64,000 bases of DNA from contig NZ_LMGT01000007.1 of the NCBI RefSeq assembly GCF_001427825.1, positions 1 to 64,000 of the forward strand. Reading direction: 5' to 3'. The position numbers and the translations under genes are program-made. The stretch's first letter is position 1. The number at the start of each line of letters is the position of its first letter. This DNA is from Brevundimonas sp. Root608. Its GTDB lineage: Bacteria > Pseudomonadota > Alphaproteobacteria > Caulobacterales > Caulobacteraceae. The notes beneath the pieces are model-generated. The model was not told where the DNA came from. It searched no databases and saw only the letters and a list, made by a program, of their open reading frames with translations. Positions 49,733-60,131 of this stretch are shown in pieces.

Positions 49733-50665
49733 TCAGGGGAGATTAAAAACGCGGTCGGGTTCTAGCCGGCCGGCCCGCAACTGACCGAGAGCGACGAGGG
49801 TCTGTCCCTGGAAGGCTGAAACGGTTCTGGAGCCATCCCGAAGGCGGCTTTTGAGCGTTTCGACCTGTCGGGGGAGCAGAACGATCGGTCGTCCCTGACG
49901 AAGCGAGAAGGCGTCCTGGTCCGTCACGGCCAGCTCCGGGATGTCGTCCAGGGCGGTCGCGACGGGAAGCAAGCCTTCCGAGGCGGCGTCCCTATGCACC
50001 AGATCGGTCAGGAAATCCAGCGTGACGGCGTTTTCCGTCGAGAACGGCCCGACCCGCTCGCGGCGCAGGGCCGAAACATGCCCCTCGGCGCCCAGCATGA
50101 TCGCCAGATCGCGGGCCAGCGACCGGACATAGACGCCCTTGCCCGTGCGTATGGTGATCTCGACATGGTCGGCGTCCGGCGCGTCGGTGACCGCCGCCTC
50201 ATGGATGGTCACACGGCGACTGGCCAGTTCGAAATCGGCGCCCTCGCGGGCCAGGTCATAGGCGCGCTGGCCGTCCACCTTGATGGCCGAGAACTGCGGC
50301 GGCACCTGATCGATCTCGCCGACGAAGGCCGGCAGCGCCGCCCGCACGGCTTCCACGTCCGGCCGCACGTCCGACCGGGCGGTGATCTCGCCCTCGCGGT
50401 CGAGGCTGTCGGTGGTGACGCCCCAGTTGACGGTGAAACGATAGACCTTCTGCGCATCCATCATGAACGGCACGGTCTTTGTGGCCTCGCCCAGGGCGAT
50501 GGGCAGGATGCCGCTGGCCAGCGGATCCAGCGTCCCGGCGTGGCCCGCCTTCTGGGCGTCGAACAGGCGGCGGACCTTCGACACGGCGTCGGTGGATCCC
50601 ATGCCGTACGGCTTGTCGAGGCAGACCCAGCCGTTGACGATCTCGCCCCGTTTCCGGCGACCCAT
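49733..50665 (-). CDS. truB: tRNA pseudouridine-55 synthase
   Basis: A 310-residue enzyme that makes pseudouridine 55 in the T-arm of tRNAs. It has the TruB motif [14 protein letters not shown] and the catalytic aspartate in [25 protein letters not shown], then [10 protein letters not shown] and a PUA-like C-terminal part. Its first base overlaps the last base of rbfA, so they are co-translated. Confidence 0.96.
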   Translation of the reverse strand: MGRRKRGEIVNGWVCLDKPYGMGSTDAVSKVRRLFDAQKAGHAGTLDPLASGILPIALGEATKTVPFMMDAQKVYRFTVNWGVTTDSLDREGEITARSDVRPDVEAVRAALPAFVGEIDQVPPQFSAIKVDGQRAYDLAREGADFELASRRVTIHEAAVTDAPDADHVEITIRTGKGVYVRSLARDLAIMLGAEGHVSALRRERVGPFSTENAVTLDFLTDLVHRDAASEGLLPVATALDDIPELAVTDQDAFSLRQGRPIVLLPRQVETLKSRLRDGSRTVSAFQGQTLVALGQLRAGRLEPDRVFNLP

Positions 50666-51138
50666 CAGGCCGGGCCGTCCTCTTCCGCGTCGTCATCCTC
50701 GAACGGCGACACATAGACGTCGGCGCGCACCCGGGGATCGTCCAGCAGCCGGTTCAGGCGCTCGGCGGCCGCGAAGCTCTCGTCGTGGCGGAAGCGCAGG
50801 TCGGGGGTGAAGCGCATGTCGATATGCCGCCCCAGCGCCCCGCGCAGGAATTTGGCGTGAACGTTCAGCGCCTTGACGATCTCGTCGATATGGCCGGCGA
50901 CCGGCGCCGTCTCGACGCCCGCGCCCAGCGGCTCGACGAAACAGGTGGCGTGTTTCAGATCGGGCGACAGCCGCACCTCGGTGACCGTGACCGACACCCC
51001 GACCAGGGCCGGGTCGCGGATCTCGTTCTCGCGCATGACCTCGACCAGGGCGTGGCGGATCATTTCGGAGGCGCGCAGCTGGCGCTGGCTGACGGTGCCG
51101 GCCTTGGCGGCGGGCTTCTTCGGTTTGCGGTTGCTCAT
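50665..51138 (-). CDS. rbfA: Ribosome-binding factor A
   Basis: A 157-residue KH-type factor for late 30S maturation. [24 protein letters not shown], then [24 protein letters not shown] and [19 protein letters not shown], is the RbfA core. Both ends carry short charged tails. It is usually next to infB but here is separated from it by three extra genes and a terminator-like hairpin, so it may need its own promoter. Confidence 0.95.
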   Translation of the reverse strand: MSNRKPKKPAAKAGTVSQRQLRASEMIRHALVEVMRENEIRDPALVGVSVTVTEVRLSPDLKHATCFVEPLGAGVETAPVAGHIDEIVKALNVHAKFLRGALGRHIDMRFTPDLRFRHDESFAAAERLNRLLDDPRVRADVYVSPFEDDDAEEDGPA

Positions 51139-51178
51139 GCTCTGTCCTCGTCGCCTGTCGGGGATCGGACCCGGCCTG

Positions 51179-51228
51179 AAAAAGCGAAGCCGCGTCGGGT
51201 CGGAAAGGCGGAGCCTTTCGAACGCGGC
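51179..51228 (-). terminator. Terminator-like hairpin between the DUF2459 gene and rbfA
   Basis: GCCGCGT (51189-51195) pairs with ACGCGGC (51222-51228), and inside it CGGAAAGGC pairs with GCCTTTCG. On the minus strand it is followed by TTCGCTTTTTC. A-rich sequence on the other side (AAAAATAAAAG) would let it work in both directions. It should reduce read-through from infB into rbfA-truB. Confidence 0.65.
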
Positions 51229-51249
51229 AAAAATAAAAGAGCGCGGGGT

Positions 51250-51963
51250 CTAGTCCCGTGCGGCCCTGGTGTCCAATTCCGCGCGATCGATGGTCGCCAT
51301 GACCTCGGCCGAGGTGATCGACCGGATCGGGCGCACGGGCAGGCCCGCCGCGTTCAGAATCCCCGCGCTCCAGTGGTTGCACAGATGGCCGATCGAGAAA
51401 TGCTCCCGGCTGGCGAAGAAGCGCGCGTCGTCGCCCGCGCGGGCCGCCGCGATGCGCGGGTGGCCGTCGCTCAGGTCGAGCGAGCCCTGGATATGGTCCG
51501 CCATGGCGTCGAAGCCTGCTGCGGAGAGGCGAAGGGTCCGGCGAGTTCCGGGCGCGTAGGCCGCGCGCGGATCCCGCTGCGCCGGGTCCAGCATGATCAC
51601 CGAGGCGTTGCCCGGCTTGAAGAAGGCCCGCAGGCCGTCGGGCAGGCGGCTCTCCATGGGGCTCTGGTCGACATAGAATTTCGCGTCGCCCCAGCCGATC
51701 AGGATCCAGTCGCCCGGCGCCAGGCCACGGACGGCGTCCGCCAGCGGCCCGCGCCGCGCCTCGAGCGCCCGGCGGGGAACCGCCAGGTCGGTGTGGAAGC
51801 CATTGTCGAGCAGGTGGACCTCGACCAGGGCCTCATCCGCGCGGGCAGGCCAGAGCGCCGGGTCGCCGGGCGCCGTCCACGTCCAGACGGCCGCGAAGGC
51901 GGCCAGAACGGCGACGGCCAGAAAGCGCTTCAGGCCCCAGGATTCCCGGCGGCGGCGTTTCAT
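51250..51963 (-). CDS. DUF2459 (TIGR02117) membrane-anchored protein
   Basis: A 237-residue protein with an N-terminal helix (LKRFLAVAVLAAFAAVWTW) and a periplasmic domain containing VEVHLLDNGFHTDLAVPRRAL, DWILIGWGDAKFYV and NHWSAGILNAAGLPV. These are DUF2459 blocks, formerly annotated as urease-region proteins. The function is unknown; the conserved H, D, W and H residues suggest a hydrolytic site (inference). It overlaps the preceding gene by 4 bases and is the last of three envelope-type genes inserted between infB and rbfA. Confidence 0.85.
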   Translation of the reverse strand: MKRRRRESWGLKRFLAVAVLAAFAAVWTWTAPGDPALWPARADEALVEVHLLDNGFHTDLAVPRRALEARRGPLADAVRGLAPGDWILIGWGDAKFYVDQSPMESRLPDGLRAFFKPGNASVIMLDPAQRDPRAAYAPGTRRTLRLSAAGFDAMADHIQGSLDLSDGHPRIAAARAGDDARFFASREHFSIGHLCNHWSAGILNAAGLPVRPIRSITSAEVMATIDRAELDTRAARD

Positions 51964-52631
51964 CTCTGACGGAAGCTCCACGCGCCGCACAGGGCCGAGG
52001 GTGCGGCATCGGGGCCGACGACAGTTCGGGCCCGGAAGATCAGCACGTCCACCTGGTTCTGACGGTGCAACAGGGCGACCACGCCGGGCGTCGCGCCGCC
52101 GCAAAGCGCCGAGGCCGCGACGGTCCGACCATGCGCCGCGGGAACGATGCGGCGCAGTTCGATCTGCGCGTCGGCCGGAGCCCCCCAGCGGCCGGCATAC
52201 GTCTGGCCCGCGACGAAGGCTTCCCGTCCGGCGGCGATGCGAAGCGGTCGGGTGTGGAAGGTTTCGCCCCTGTCGAACCGCAGGTCGGCGCCGACGAAGG
52301 CGACAGCCCCGGCCGTGACGCGGGTCGCCTCATCAGTCGGGCCGTACTCGCCGGCAAGCATCGCATCCGTCGCGTCCGCCGCCACGATCCCGGGGTCCGT
52401 TGCGACAGCCGTCCTGAGACCCGATAGCCCATCGGCGGCGCCCGACGGCAGCCGGCCCGCCCAATCGGCCACCCGGCCGGCCGCGGGGACAGCCTCGTCC
52501 CGCACGGCCCGCCAGGCCTCGATCGCGTGGCGGTTCTCGATGGCCAGAAGGAACAGCACCAGGCACAGGAAGGCCAGCGCGCCGGCGAGGCGTTTCAATC
52601 CGGTCTGTCGGGGGAGGGCGGCGGCGGACAT
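51960..52631 (-). CDS. Unrecognised membrane-anchored periplasmic protein
   Basis: A 223-residue protein with one N-terminal helix (LAGALAFLCLVLFLLAIE) after a basic start. The remainder is probably periplasmic, with two cysteines near the C-terminus (ALCGG and ALCGAWSF) that could pair. It contains DLRFDRGETFHTRPLRIAAG and VDVLIFRARTVVG. I do not recognise a family. It is coupled to the DUF2459 gene by an ATGA overlap and follows another exported protein gene by about 40 bases, so the three probably act together. Confidence 0.75.
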   Translation of the reverse strand: MSAAALPRQTGLKRLAGALAFLCLVLFLLAIENRHAIEAWRAVRDEAVPAAGRVADWAGRLPSGAADGLSGLRTAVATDPGIVAADATDAMLAGEYGPTDEATRVTAGAVAFVGADLRFDRGETFHTRPLRIAAGREAFVAGQTYAGRWGAPADAQIELRRIVPAAHGRTVAASALCGGATPGVVALLHRQNQVDVLIFRARTVVGPDAAPSALCGAWSFRQR

Positions 52632-52670
52632 CGCCGCAACCTTAGCGAGGCGGAATGCGGAGGTGAACGC

Positions 52671-53201
52671 CTATCGCGCCACAGGCGCGTTGGCATCGTC
52701 CGCGGCGCCGCCCGCGGGAGGAACCGCCCACTCGCCGCGCCAGTCGTAGGACAGCTGGACGCAGTGCCGATAGGTTCCATCCGGCCAACGCCCGACGGCG
52801 TGAACCGCCAGCGGGCGGGCCAGCCGCACCCGGCCCAGCACCATCCAGGCTTCGTCCGAACCAGGACAAAGCGCCCGGCCCAGGGCCCGGCCGCCGCCCT
52901 CGGGCGTGATCGAATAGACAGACGACTCGGTCGAGCCGGCCGGGAGGGCGCGTCGCACGGCGTCGGGGCCGCCGCGCCGGATATCGGCCTGGCCGCGGTT
53001 CGAGGTGGAGATGATCCGCCGCACGCTGATCGCGCCGAACAGGCCGCGCTCGGCTTCCAGGGTGATGCCCCGCGTCAGGGCCTGGGTGACCCGGTCCGAG
53101 GCGTTGTAGGCGAGAAAGCGCGTCTCCGCCGCGGCGGGGCCGGCCGAGGCGACCTGGGTGACGGCGGACAGGGTCAGGACGGCGATCAGGAAACGGCGCA
53201 T
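52671..53201 (-). CDS. Unrecognised exported protein
   Basis: A 176-residue protein with a signal peptide (MRRFLIAVLTLSAVTQVASAGPAAA) and a mature part containing RFLAYNASDRVTQALTRGITLEAERGLFG and HCVQLSYDWRGEW. Only two cysteines are present. No known domain is recognised. ATG 53201 begins the signal; the frame runs 60 bases further upstream into a repeat. It is the first of three genes lying between infB and rbfA on the same strand, and a palindromic repeat separates it from infB. Confidence 0.72.
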   Translation of the reverse strand: MRRFLIAVLTLSAVTQVASAGPAAAETRFLAYNASDRVTQALTRGITLEAERGLFGAISVRRIISTSNRGQADIRRGGPDAVRRALPAGSTESSVYSITPEGGGRALGRALCPGSDEAWMVLGRVRLARPLAVHAVGRWPDGTYRHCVQLSYDWRGEWAVPPAGGAADDANAPVAR

Positions 53202-53244
53202 GCGGTTTGATCTCCGACAGGTAAGGCGAAAAGGCGGCGCGGCC

Positions 53245-53390
53245 CTCTCCCTCCCCTTCATGGGGAGGGACGATCGCGAAGCGATCCGGGTGGGGAATTG
53301 CTTCCTCAGGCCCGGACGGCGGAAGCTTCACATTTCCCCACCCGGGCTTCGCTGCGCTGCGCCGTCCCTCCCCACTTCGGGGGAGGGAGA
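53245..53390. repeat. Inverted repeat of the CTCCCTCCCC class after infB
   Basis: CTCTCCCTCCCCTTCATGGG (from 53245) is inverted relative to the segment ending CGGGGGAGGGAGA at 53390, and GATCCGGGTGGGG near 53284 pairs with CCCCACCCGGG near 53336. It fills the gap between the infB stop and the next start. The sister copy is at 24171-24284. Confidence 0.78.
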
Positions 53391-53393
53391 ACC

Positions 53394-56300
53394 CTAGTCC
53401 AGCGTGCGCTTGATCTCTTCGACCGTGAAGCACTCGATGTAGTCGCCGGCCTTGATGTCCTGGAAGCCCTGGAAATGCATGCCGCACTCCTGGCCCGACG
53501 GGACCTCGTTGACCTCGTCCTTGAAGCGCTTGAGCGTCGTGAGGGTGCCCAGCTCCAGAACCACGACGTCGTCGCGGATGATCCGGACCTTGGCGCCCTT
53601 GCGGACCACGCCCTCGGACACCCGGCAACCGGCGATCTTGCCGGTCTTGGAGATGTCGAAGACCTGCAGCACCGCGGCGTTGCCCAGGAAGGTTTCCCGT
53701 TGCAGCGGGGCCAGCATGCCGGACAGCACGCCCTTCATGTCGTCCAGCAGGTCGTAGATGATCGAATAGTAGCGGATCTCGACGCCTTCGCGCTCGGCCA
53801 GGTCGCGGGCCTGTTTCGAGGCGCGGACGTTGAAGCCGAGGATCGGCGCGCCGGCCGACTTGGCCAGCTGGACGTCGCTTTCGGTGATGCCGCCGGCGCC
53901 CGACATGACGGTGCGCGCGCGAACCTCCTCGTTGCCCATCTTGTCCAGCGAGCCGACGATGGCCTCGGCGGAACCCTGCACGTCGGCCTTGATGATGACC
54001 GGCAGTTCCGAGACCTTCTTGGACTGCAGCTTGGACATCATGTCGACCAGGCTGACCTGGTTGATGCCGCCCGTGGCCTTCTCGCGCTTGATGCGGTCAC
54101 GGTACTCGGTCAGCTCGCGGGCGCGGGCCTCGTTCTCGACCACGGCGAACGGATCGCCCGGGCTCGGAGCCTCGTCGAGACCCAGGATCTCGACCGGCAC
54201 CGACGGACCGGCTTCGGTCAGCTGCTCGTTGCGTTCGTTCAGCAGGGCGCGAACCTTGCCCCAGGCGGAACCGGCCACGACGATGTCGCCGCGCTTCAGC
54301 GTGCCGCGCTTGACCAGGACGGTGGCGACGGGGCCGCGGCCCTTGTCCAGCTTGGCCTCGATGACCACGCCTTCCGAGGAGCGTTCCGGATCGGCCTTCA
54401 GGTCCATGACCTCGGCCTGCACCAGGATGGCGTCGATCAGACCGGTCAGATTGGTCCGTTCCTTGGCCGACACCTCGATGATCTGGGTGTCGCCGCCCAG
54501 GCTCTCGGCGATGACTTCGTACTGCAGCAGTTCGTTGACGACCTTCAGCGGGTTGGCGTCCGGCTTGTCGATCTTGTTGACCGCGACGATGATCGGGGCG
54601 CCGGCCGCCTTGGCGTGCTGGATGGCCTCGATCGTCTGGGGCATGACGCCGTCGTCGGCGGCCACGACCAGAACCACGATGTCGGTCACATTGGCGCCGC
54701 GGGCGCGCATCGCCGAGAAGGCGGCGTGGCCCGGGGTGTCGAGGAAGGTGACGCGGTCGTCGCTGGGCAGGCGAACCTGATAGGCCCCGATGTGCTGGGT
54801 GATGCCACCGGCCTCGCCCGAGGCGACGTCGGTGGTGCGCAGGGCGTCCAGCAGGCTGGTCTTGCCGTGGTCGACGTGGCCCATGATGGCCACGACCGGC
54901 GCGCGGGGCGTGGTCGCCTCGTCGTCGATCGCGTCGGACAGGAAGCCCGTCTCGATGTCGCTCTCCGACACGCGGCGCACGGTCATGCCGAACTCGTCGG
55001 CCACCAGTTCGGCGGTGTCGGTGTCGATGACGTCGTTGATCTTCATCATCAGGCCCTGCTTCATCAGGAATTTGATGATGTCGACGCCGCGCACGGCCAT
55101 CCGGTTGGACAGCTCCTGCACGGTGATGACGTCGGGGATGACGACTTCGCGCGGACGGTTCGGCGCATCGGTGGAGCCGCCCTTGCGCTTTTCCTTCTCG
55201 CGTTCGCGGGCGCGGCGGACCGAGGCCAGCGAGCGCATCCGCTCGGCGGTGTCGCCGTCGCCTGCAACCGACTGGATGGTCAGGCGGCCTTCGCGGCGCT
55301 TGGGCTCGCCGCGGGTGCGGCTGACGGCCTTGCCGGCGTCCGAGAAACGCTTGTCGCGATCATCCTCGGGCTTCAGCGGGCGGGCGAAGCCGCCGCCGGG
55401 CGCGCGGCTCGGACGGGCGACCTCGGCCTGGGCCGGGGGTGCGTTCGGGGTCGGACGGCCGCCGGGGCCGGTGCGCGGACCCGGACGGGCGGCGCCCGGC
55501 GCCGGGCGCGGAGTCAGGGCAGAGTAGCGGACGGGTTCGGCCGGCCGGCCGGTCGGGCGGGCCGGAGCGGCGGGACGGTCGGAATAGGCGCGTTCACCGC
55601 CGCCCATGGCTTCCTCACGGGCCGAGCGGCCGCCGAAGGCGGGGCCGGCCGGAGCGCGGGAGGGGTTCGGGGCCTTGGGCACGCGCTGGCCGAAATTGAC
55701 CACCGGGCGCGCGGGCGGAGCCGGGCGGGCCGGGGCGGCGGGGGCTGGAGGCGGGGCGGCGGCCTCGACCGGAGCCGGGGTCGGCGCCACCGGGGCGGCC
55801 GGAGCAGGCGTCGGCGCAGCGGCGGCCGGGGCGCGCTTGGCGGGGGCCGGGGCCGGAGCGGCGGCGGTCAGCTTGGACGCCTCGGCGCGGGCGGCCTCGG
55901 CGGCGGCGCGGGCGGCGGCGGCTTCCGCCTGTGCGGCGTTGGCCGCCTGGGCCGTGGCGGCGGCCTGTTCATGCGCGGCCTGGTCGCGGCGCGCCTGTTC
56001 GGCGGCAGCGGCCTGGGCGCGTTGGGCCTGGGCCTGGGTCGCCAGCTCGATAGCGCGGCGGCGGGCCTCCTGCTCCTCGTTCGACAGGCGGCCGCCGGCG
56101 GGTCCGGACGGCATGGCCGGACGCGGCGCCTGGGGCGCGGGCGCGTCGGTGCGCGGACGTGCGGCGACGTCGAAGCCCTGCGGGCGCTGATGGCCCGGCG
56201 CGACGCCGGCCCGGGGTCGCTTGGTCTCGACCACCACGGTCTTGGTGCGGCCGTGGCTGAAGCTCTGGCGCACGGTGCCGGTCGAAACCGATCCCGCCTG

Positions 56301-56402
56301 CCGGGGCTTCAGGCTGAGCGGCGCCCGCGGACCCGTCGTGGACGGAGTTCCGGTCGGAGCCTGCGGTGCGCCGTCGTTGGTCTTGTCGTTCTCGTCAGTC
56401 AT
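53394..56402 (-). CDS. infB: Translation initiation factor IF-2
   Basis: A 1002-residue GTPase that brings fMet-tRNA to the 30S subunit and promotes 50S joining. The first ~430 residues are low-complexity: alanine/glutamine-rich helices (about 115-185) and proline/alanine/arginine-rich stretches. The IF-2 N2 region ([23 protein letters not shown]) precedes the G domain with [16 protein letters not shown] (near 505), [16 protein letters not shown] and VNKIDKP. The C-terminal domains end VEEIKRTLD. The arrangement after nusA and ylxR is standard. Confidence 0.98.
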   Translation of the reverse strand: MTDENDKTNDGAPQAPTGTPSTTGPRAPLSLKPRQAGSVSTGTVRQSFSHGRTKTVVVETKRPRAGVAPGHQRPQGFDVAARPRTDAPAPQAPRPAMPSGPAGGRLSNEEQEARRRAIELATQAQAQRAQAAAAEQARRDQAAHEQAAATAQAANAAQAEAAAARAAAEAARAEASKLTAAAPAPAPAKRAPAAAAPTPAPAAPVAPTPAPVEAAAPPPAPAAPARPAPPARPVVNFGQRVPKAPNPSRAPAGPAFGGRSAREEAMGGGERAYSDRPAAPARPTGRPAEPVRYSALTPRPAPGAARPGPRTGPGGRPTPNAPPAQAEVARPSRAPGGGFARPLKPEDDRDKRFSDAGKAVSRTRGEPKRREGRLTIQSVAGDGDTAERMRSLASVRRAREREKEKRKGGSTDAPNRPREVVIPDVITVQELSNRMAVRGVDIIKFLMKQGLMMKINDVIDTDTAELVADEFGMTVRRVSESDIETGFLSDAIDDEATTPRAPVVAIMGHVDHGKTSLLDALRTTDVASGEAGGITQHIGAYQVRLPSDDRVTFLDTPGHAAFSAMRARGANVTDIVVLVVAADDGVMPQTIEAIQHAKAAGAPIIVAVNKIDKPDANPLKVVNELLQYEVIAESLGGDTQIIEVSAKERTNLTGLIDAILVQAEVMDLKADPERSSEGVVIEAKLDKGRGPVATVLVKRGTLKRGDIVVAGSAWGKVRALLNERNEQLTEAGPSVPVEILGLDEAPSPGDPFAVVENEARARELTEYRDRIKREKATGGINQVSLVDMMSKLQSKKVSELPVIIKADVQGSAEAIVGSLDKMGNEEVRARTVMSGAGGITESDVQLAKSAGAPILGFNVRASKQARDLAEREGVEIRYYSIIYDLLDDMKGVLSGMLAPLQRETFLGNAAVLQVFDISKTGKIAGCRVSEGVVRKGAKVRIIRDDVVVLELGTLTTLKRFKDEVNEVPSGQECGMHFQGFQDIKAGDYIECFTVEEIKRTLD

Positions 56403-56484
56403 CCGGTCGCTTTACTCGGAACAGCGGGCAGTCCGCTGTCGTCTCGTTCAAACACAAAAAATCGCGCGTCGCCCTGCCCCCAAA

Positions 56485-57153
56485 TCAGGGAGCAGAACCC
56501 CGCCCGTTCAAAACCTTGTTCGGCATCCCAGCCGCTTCATCGCCCCACTGCGGAGGCGTCAACGGTCGAAATCCCGCCAGTCGTTCGACCTCTATGGTCC
56601 AGCGATCGGCCCGCCCGCCCTCAAGCAGGACGGCGTGTATCGCATTTTCCAGCCCAAGGGCCAAACTCAAATCGTCCGCCGTGAAGACGCCGCAGACTTT
56701 CGGGGGCGGAGTCATGTGTTTCGCCAGCGAAAGCAGCTTGCCGCGGCCGTCGGCGGACCCGTCCGCCGCCTCTATGATCCACGCGGCCTTTCCCGACCGG
56801 ACATTGGCCAGGGATTTCTCGAAACCGGAGATAAGCACGCCTTCGCGACGGGCAAGCCCCAGCTGGTCCAGACAGCGTTTGACCAGCAGGTTTTCGACCG
56901 TGTCCGCCAGGTCGGCGGCGGGCTTCATCGGCGCCTTGGCGGCCCGCGAAAACAGGTTCTTCTTCACCGCCGTCTCGATCGAGGCGCGGTCCGCCGCGAC
57001 CCACAGGCCGCGTCCCGGCAGCTTGCGCGCCAGGTCGGGGGCCACCGAACCGTCCGGAGCGGCGACGAAGCGGATCAGGCGAGATTCGTCCATGACCTCG
57101 TGGGTGACGAGGTCGCGTCGCTCTCTATCGATCGTCGCTTCGCGCAGACTCAT
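56485..57153 (-). CDS. ylxR: YlxR (DUF448) RNA-binding protein fused to an L7Ae-like domain
   Basis: A 222-residue two-domain protein. Residues about 10-80 form the YlxR domain: ERRDLVTHEVMDESRLIRFVAAPDG, LPGRGLWV (the usual GRGAY is changed) and RAAIETAVKK-like RASIETAVKKNLFSRA. Residues about 85-190 resemble an L7Ae/YlxQ ribosomal-type domain (GLARREGVLISGFEKSLANVRSGKAAWIIEAADGS). This fusion is common in Alphaproteobacteria. YlxR has been implicated in regulating RNase P or transcription. It lies between nusA and infB. Confidence 0.92.
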   Translation of the reverse strand: MSLREATIDRERRDLVTHEVMDESRLIRFVAAPDGSVAPDLARKLPGRGLWVAADRASIETAVKKNLFSRAAKAPMKPAADLADTVENLLVKRCLDQLGLARREGVLISGFEKSLANVRSGKAAWIIEAADGSADGRGKLLSLAKHMTPPPKVCGVFTADDLSLALGLENAIHAVLLEGGRADRWTIEVERLAGFRPLTPPQWGDEAAGMPNKVLNGRGSAP

Positions 57154-57171
57154 GAACGATCCGGTCTCCCA

Positions 57172-58923
57172 TCACGCGTCGGGGGTTTGTTCGGGGTCCT
57201 CGGCGAGGACCTCCGCATCGTCGCCTTCGACGGCTTCGGCCTCATCGCCTTCCGGCGCGGCGGCGAAGACGGCTTCGGCGTCGTATTCGCCTTCGGGCAG
57301 TTCTTCCTCGTATTCCGGCTCGGGCGGCTGCGGCAGTTCCGAGGCGTCGATCCAGCCGGCGGCGACGCGCGCCTGCAGGATCAGCATTTCAGCCTCTTCC
57401 TGGGCCAGGTTGAAGCTTTCCAGCACACCGGGGACCTTGACCCGTTCGCCGTTCTTCACTTCGTAGCCGCCGCGGATTTCGTCGGTGGCCAGGTCGGCCA
57501 GATCCTCGACGGTCTTCACCCCGCCTTCGCCGAGGGCGACGGCGATGGCGCCGGTCACGCCCGGAACGGCCATGACGCCGTCCTCGACGCCCAGCTCGAC
57601 GCGCTTGGCGTCAAGGATGGCGGCCTGACGGTCCAGGAAGTCGCGGGCGCGAGCCTGCAGCTCCTCGGCCGTGTCCTCGTCGAAGCCCTCGATGTCCGAG
57701 ATCTCGTACGGTTCGACGAAGGCCAGATCCTCGACCGTGGCGAAGCCTTCGGTGACCAGCAGCTGGGCGATGACCTCGTCCACGTCCAAGGCCTCCTGGA
57801 ACAGCACGGTGCGTTCGCTGAACTCGCGCTGGCGGCGCTCGGAGTCCTGGCTTTCGGTGATGATGTCGATCTGCCAGCCGGTCAGCTGCGAGGCGAGGCG
57901 GACGTTCTGGCCGCGGCGGCCGATGGCCAGCGACAGTTGCTCGTCCGGCACCACGACTTCAACGCGGTCAGCTTCCTCGTCCAGAACCACCTTGGACACC
58001 TCGGCCGGGGCCAGGGCGTTGACGATGAAGGTGGGCTCGTCGCTGTTCCACTGGATGATGTCGATCTTCTCGCCCTGCAGTTCGGCGACGACCGCCTGGA
58101 CCCGCGAGCCGCGCATGCCGACGCAGGCGCCGACCGGATCGATGGAGGAGTCGTTCGACAGCACGGCCATCTTGGCGCGCGAGCCGGCGTCGCGGGCGGC
58201 GGCGCGGATCTCGATCACGCCGTCGTAGACCTCGGGCACTTCCTGGGCGAACAGTTTGGCCATGAAGCCGGGGTGCGAACGCGACAGCATGACCTGCGGG
58301 CCCTTGGCCTCGGCGCGGACGTCATAGATGTAGGTACGGATCCGGTCGCCGATGTTGAACACCTCGCGCGGGATCGAGTCGTTGCGGCGCATGATGCCCT
58401 CGCCCCGGCCCAGGTCGACGACGGTGTTGCCGTATTCGACGCGCTTGACGGTGCCGTTGACGATCTCGCCGACGCGGTCCTTGAACTCTTCGTACTGGTT
58501 GGCGCGCTCCGCCTCGCGGACCTTTCCGGTCACCACCTGGCGGGCCATCTGGGTCTGGACGCGGCCGAACTCGAAGGGCGGCAGGGTCTCGACGTATTCC
58601 TTGCCGACGAAGGCCTCCGGATCGCGCTTGGAAGCGTCGGTCAGGCGGACCATGGCCGAGTCGTTGAACTCTTCCAGCTCGTCCTCGGGCTGCCAGTCGT
58701 CGGCCACGATGGTGACGTGACGCGTCAGGGCCAGTTCGCCCGACTTGATGTCGATCTTGGCGCGGATGTCGTGATGGGCGCCGTAACGCGACTTGGCGCC
58801 CTTCTGGATCGCCTCCTCGATCGCCTCGACGACGATCTCCTTGTCGATGTTCTTCTCGCGCGCGACCGCGTCAGCAATCTGAAGCAGTTCGAGTCGGTTC
58901 GCGGAAACGCCGGCAACAGCCAT
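57172..58923 (-). CDS. nusA: Transcription termination/antitermination factor NusA
   Basis: A 583-residue RNA polymerase-binding elongation factor. The N-terminal domain begins [26 protein letters not shown]; the S1 domain starts near 135 ([21 protein letters not shown]); two KH domains follow ([19 protein letters not shown] and [21 protein letters not shown]). Two C-terminal helix-hairpin-helix repeats and an acidic alanine-rich tail end it. It begins two bases before the rimP stop region ends its spacer, so the pair is tightly coupled. Confidence 0.97.
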   Translation of the reverse strand: MAVAGVSANRLELLQIADAVAREKNIDKEIVVEAIEEAIQKGAKSRYGAHHDIRAKIDIKSGELALTRHVTIVADDWQPEDELEEFNDSAMVRLTDASKRDPEAFVGKEYVETLPPFEFGRVQTQMARQVVTGKVREAERANQYEEFKDRVGEIVNGTVKRVEYGNTVVDLGRGEGIMRRNDSIPREVFNIGDRIRTYIYDVRAEAKGPQVMLSRSHPGFMAKLFAQEVPEVYDGVIEIRAAARDAGSRAKMAVLSNDSSIDPVGACVGMRGSRVQAVVAELQGEKIDIIQWNSDEPTFIVNALAPAEVSKVVLDEEADRVEVVVPDEQLSLAIGRRGQNVRLASQLTGWQIDIITESQDSERRQREFSERTVLFQEALDVDEVIAQLLVTEGFATVEDLAFVEPYEISDIEGFDEDTAEELQARARDFLDRQAAILDAKRVELGVEDGVMAVPGVTGAIAVALGEGGVKTVEDLADLATDEIRGGYEVKNGERVKVPGVLESFNLAQEEAEMLILQARVAAGWIDASELPQPPEPEYEEELPEGEYDAEAVFAAAPEGDEAEAVEGDDAEVLAEDPEQTPDA

Positions 58924-58925
58924 GA

Positions 58926-59486
58926 TCAGTCCTCGGTCTCGGTAGAGTTGTCGTTACGGGCGGCGCGCTTCTCGGCGCCCGCCTTCATCAGTTCGTCGGT
59001 CAGCACCAATTTGGCGTCGACCAGCCATTCGAAGGGAATGAGGGCGGTGTCCTCTTCCCCTTCCAGATCCATGGCGACATTGTCGCCGTCCGTGCCGGCG
59101 ATCACGCCCTTGAAGCGTTTGCGCCCCTCGATCATGCGGTCGCTTTCCAGCCGCGCCTCATACCCCTCGAACAGGTCGAAATCGCTCAGCCGGGTGAGGG
59201 GGCGGTCGACGCCCGGCGACGACACCTCCAGCAGATATTCGCCGTTGATCGGATCGGCGGCGTCGAACACCTCCGACACGGCGCGGCTCAGGCGGGCGCA
59301 TTCCTCGACGGCGATGTCGTGGTCGCTCGGTCGCTCGGCCATGATCTGCAGCCGGCGGCGCAGGGTGCCGCCCATCAGCCGCACGCGCACGATATCGAGG
59401 CCCAGGCTCTCGGCCACGGGTTCGATCAGCTCCAGCAGCTGGCGGTCTTCGGCGGTCTTGGCCTTCAAAGGCTTTGGTCCAAACAA
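58926..59486 (-). CDS. rimP: Ribosome maturation factor RimP
   Basis: A 186-residue factor for 30S assembly. [27 protein letters not shown] and [23 protein letters not shown] are the conserved RimP blocks, and an acidic C-terminal tail (STETED) follows. There is no ATG at the start: TTG at 59486 (used here) lies inside the T-run of a terminator-like hairpin, and TTG at 59468 gives [10 protein letters not shown]. The second may well be the true start. It is followed by nusA after 2 bases. Confidence 0.93.
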   Translation of the reverse strand: MFGPKPLKAKTAEDRQLLELIEPVAESLGLDIVRVRLMGGTLRRRLQIMAERPSDHDIAVEECARLSRAVSEVFDAADPINGEYLLEVSSPGVDRPLTRLSDFDLFEGYEARLESDRMIEGRKRFKGVIAGTDGDNVAMDLEGEEDTALIPFEWLVDAKLVLTDELMKAGAEKRAARNDNSTETED

Positions 59487-59514
59487 AAAGCGGCGGGCCC
59501 GACGGCCGCCGCTT
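59481..59514 (-). terminator. Terminator-like hairpin at the rimP start
   Basis: On the minus strand AAGCGGCGG pairs with CCGCCGCTT (59506-59514 with 59488-59496) across a 9-base loop and runs into TTTGTTT (59487-59481). It is a good intrinsic terminator for the upstream DUF1993 gene, or an attenuator in the leader of the rimP-nusA-infB operon, since it touches the annotated start. Confidence 0.72.
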
Positions 59515-59594
59515 CAAACGGCGCCGTTAGGACGCCGGTCTAACGATGTGGGACGGCGTATAGCTCCCCGGATCGCCTTTGTCAGCCCCTGACG

Positions 59595-60098
59595 TCAGAC
59601 CAGCGCCAGCGTGCCGAGATAATCCCGCTTGCCCAGTTCGACCCCGGCATTGCGCAGGATGGCGTAGGCCATGCTGACGTGGAAGTAGAAGTTCGGCAGG
59701 GCGAAGCTGGTCAGATACCCCGCGCCCTCGAAATCCAGCTCGACGCCGGGGAAGCGTATTTCGATCCGACGCGTCTCGCCGCCCTCGAAGGCCGCGGCGT
59801 CCGTCGCCTCGATGACGGCGATCGAAAGCGCGATGGTCGCCTTGAGTTCGGCCAGGGTCGCCTCTGAATCGTCGGTCTTCGGCCAATCCTGACCGGTCAG
59901 GCGCGCGACACAGCTGCGCGCCGAAAAGGCCGCCATGCGGACCTGATCGGGAAAGGGCTTCATGTCCGGGGCCAGCCGCGCGTCCATGATCGCCGCCGCG
60001 TCCAGCCCGGACTGGACGGCCTTGTCGACCAGGCCCGACAGAACGTTCAGTCCCCGGAGGAACAGGGTCGCGGAGGCGTCTTGGAGGGCCAGGCTCAT
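59595..60098 (-). CDS. DUF1993 domain protein
   Basis: A 167-residue soluble helical protein. The DUF1993 pattern is seen in FLRGLNVLSGLVDKA, ARLAPDMKPFPDQVRMAAFSARSCVARLTG and TSFALPNFYFHVSMAYAILRNAGVELGKRDYLG. It resembles the DinB/YfiT four-helix bundles, with histidines that could bind metal (inference). The function is unknown. It lies between trmB and rimP in the same direction and is not part of the usual core operon. Confidence 0.88.
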   Translation of the reverse strand: MSLALQDASATLFLRGLNVLSGLVDKAVQSGLDAAAIMDARLAPDMKPFPDQVRMAAFSARSCVARLTGQDWPKTDDSEATLAELKATIALSIAVIEATDAAAFEGGETRRIEIRFPGVELDFEGAGYLTSFALPNFYFHVSMAYAILRNAGVELGKRDYLGTLALV

Positions 60099-60131
60099 GG
60101 ATCGAAGTCCTTGGTTCAGACCGACCTGGTG

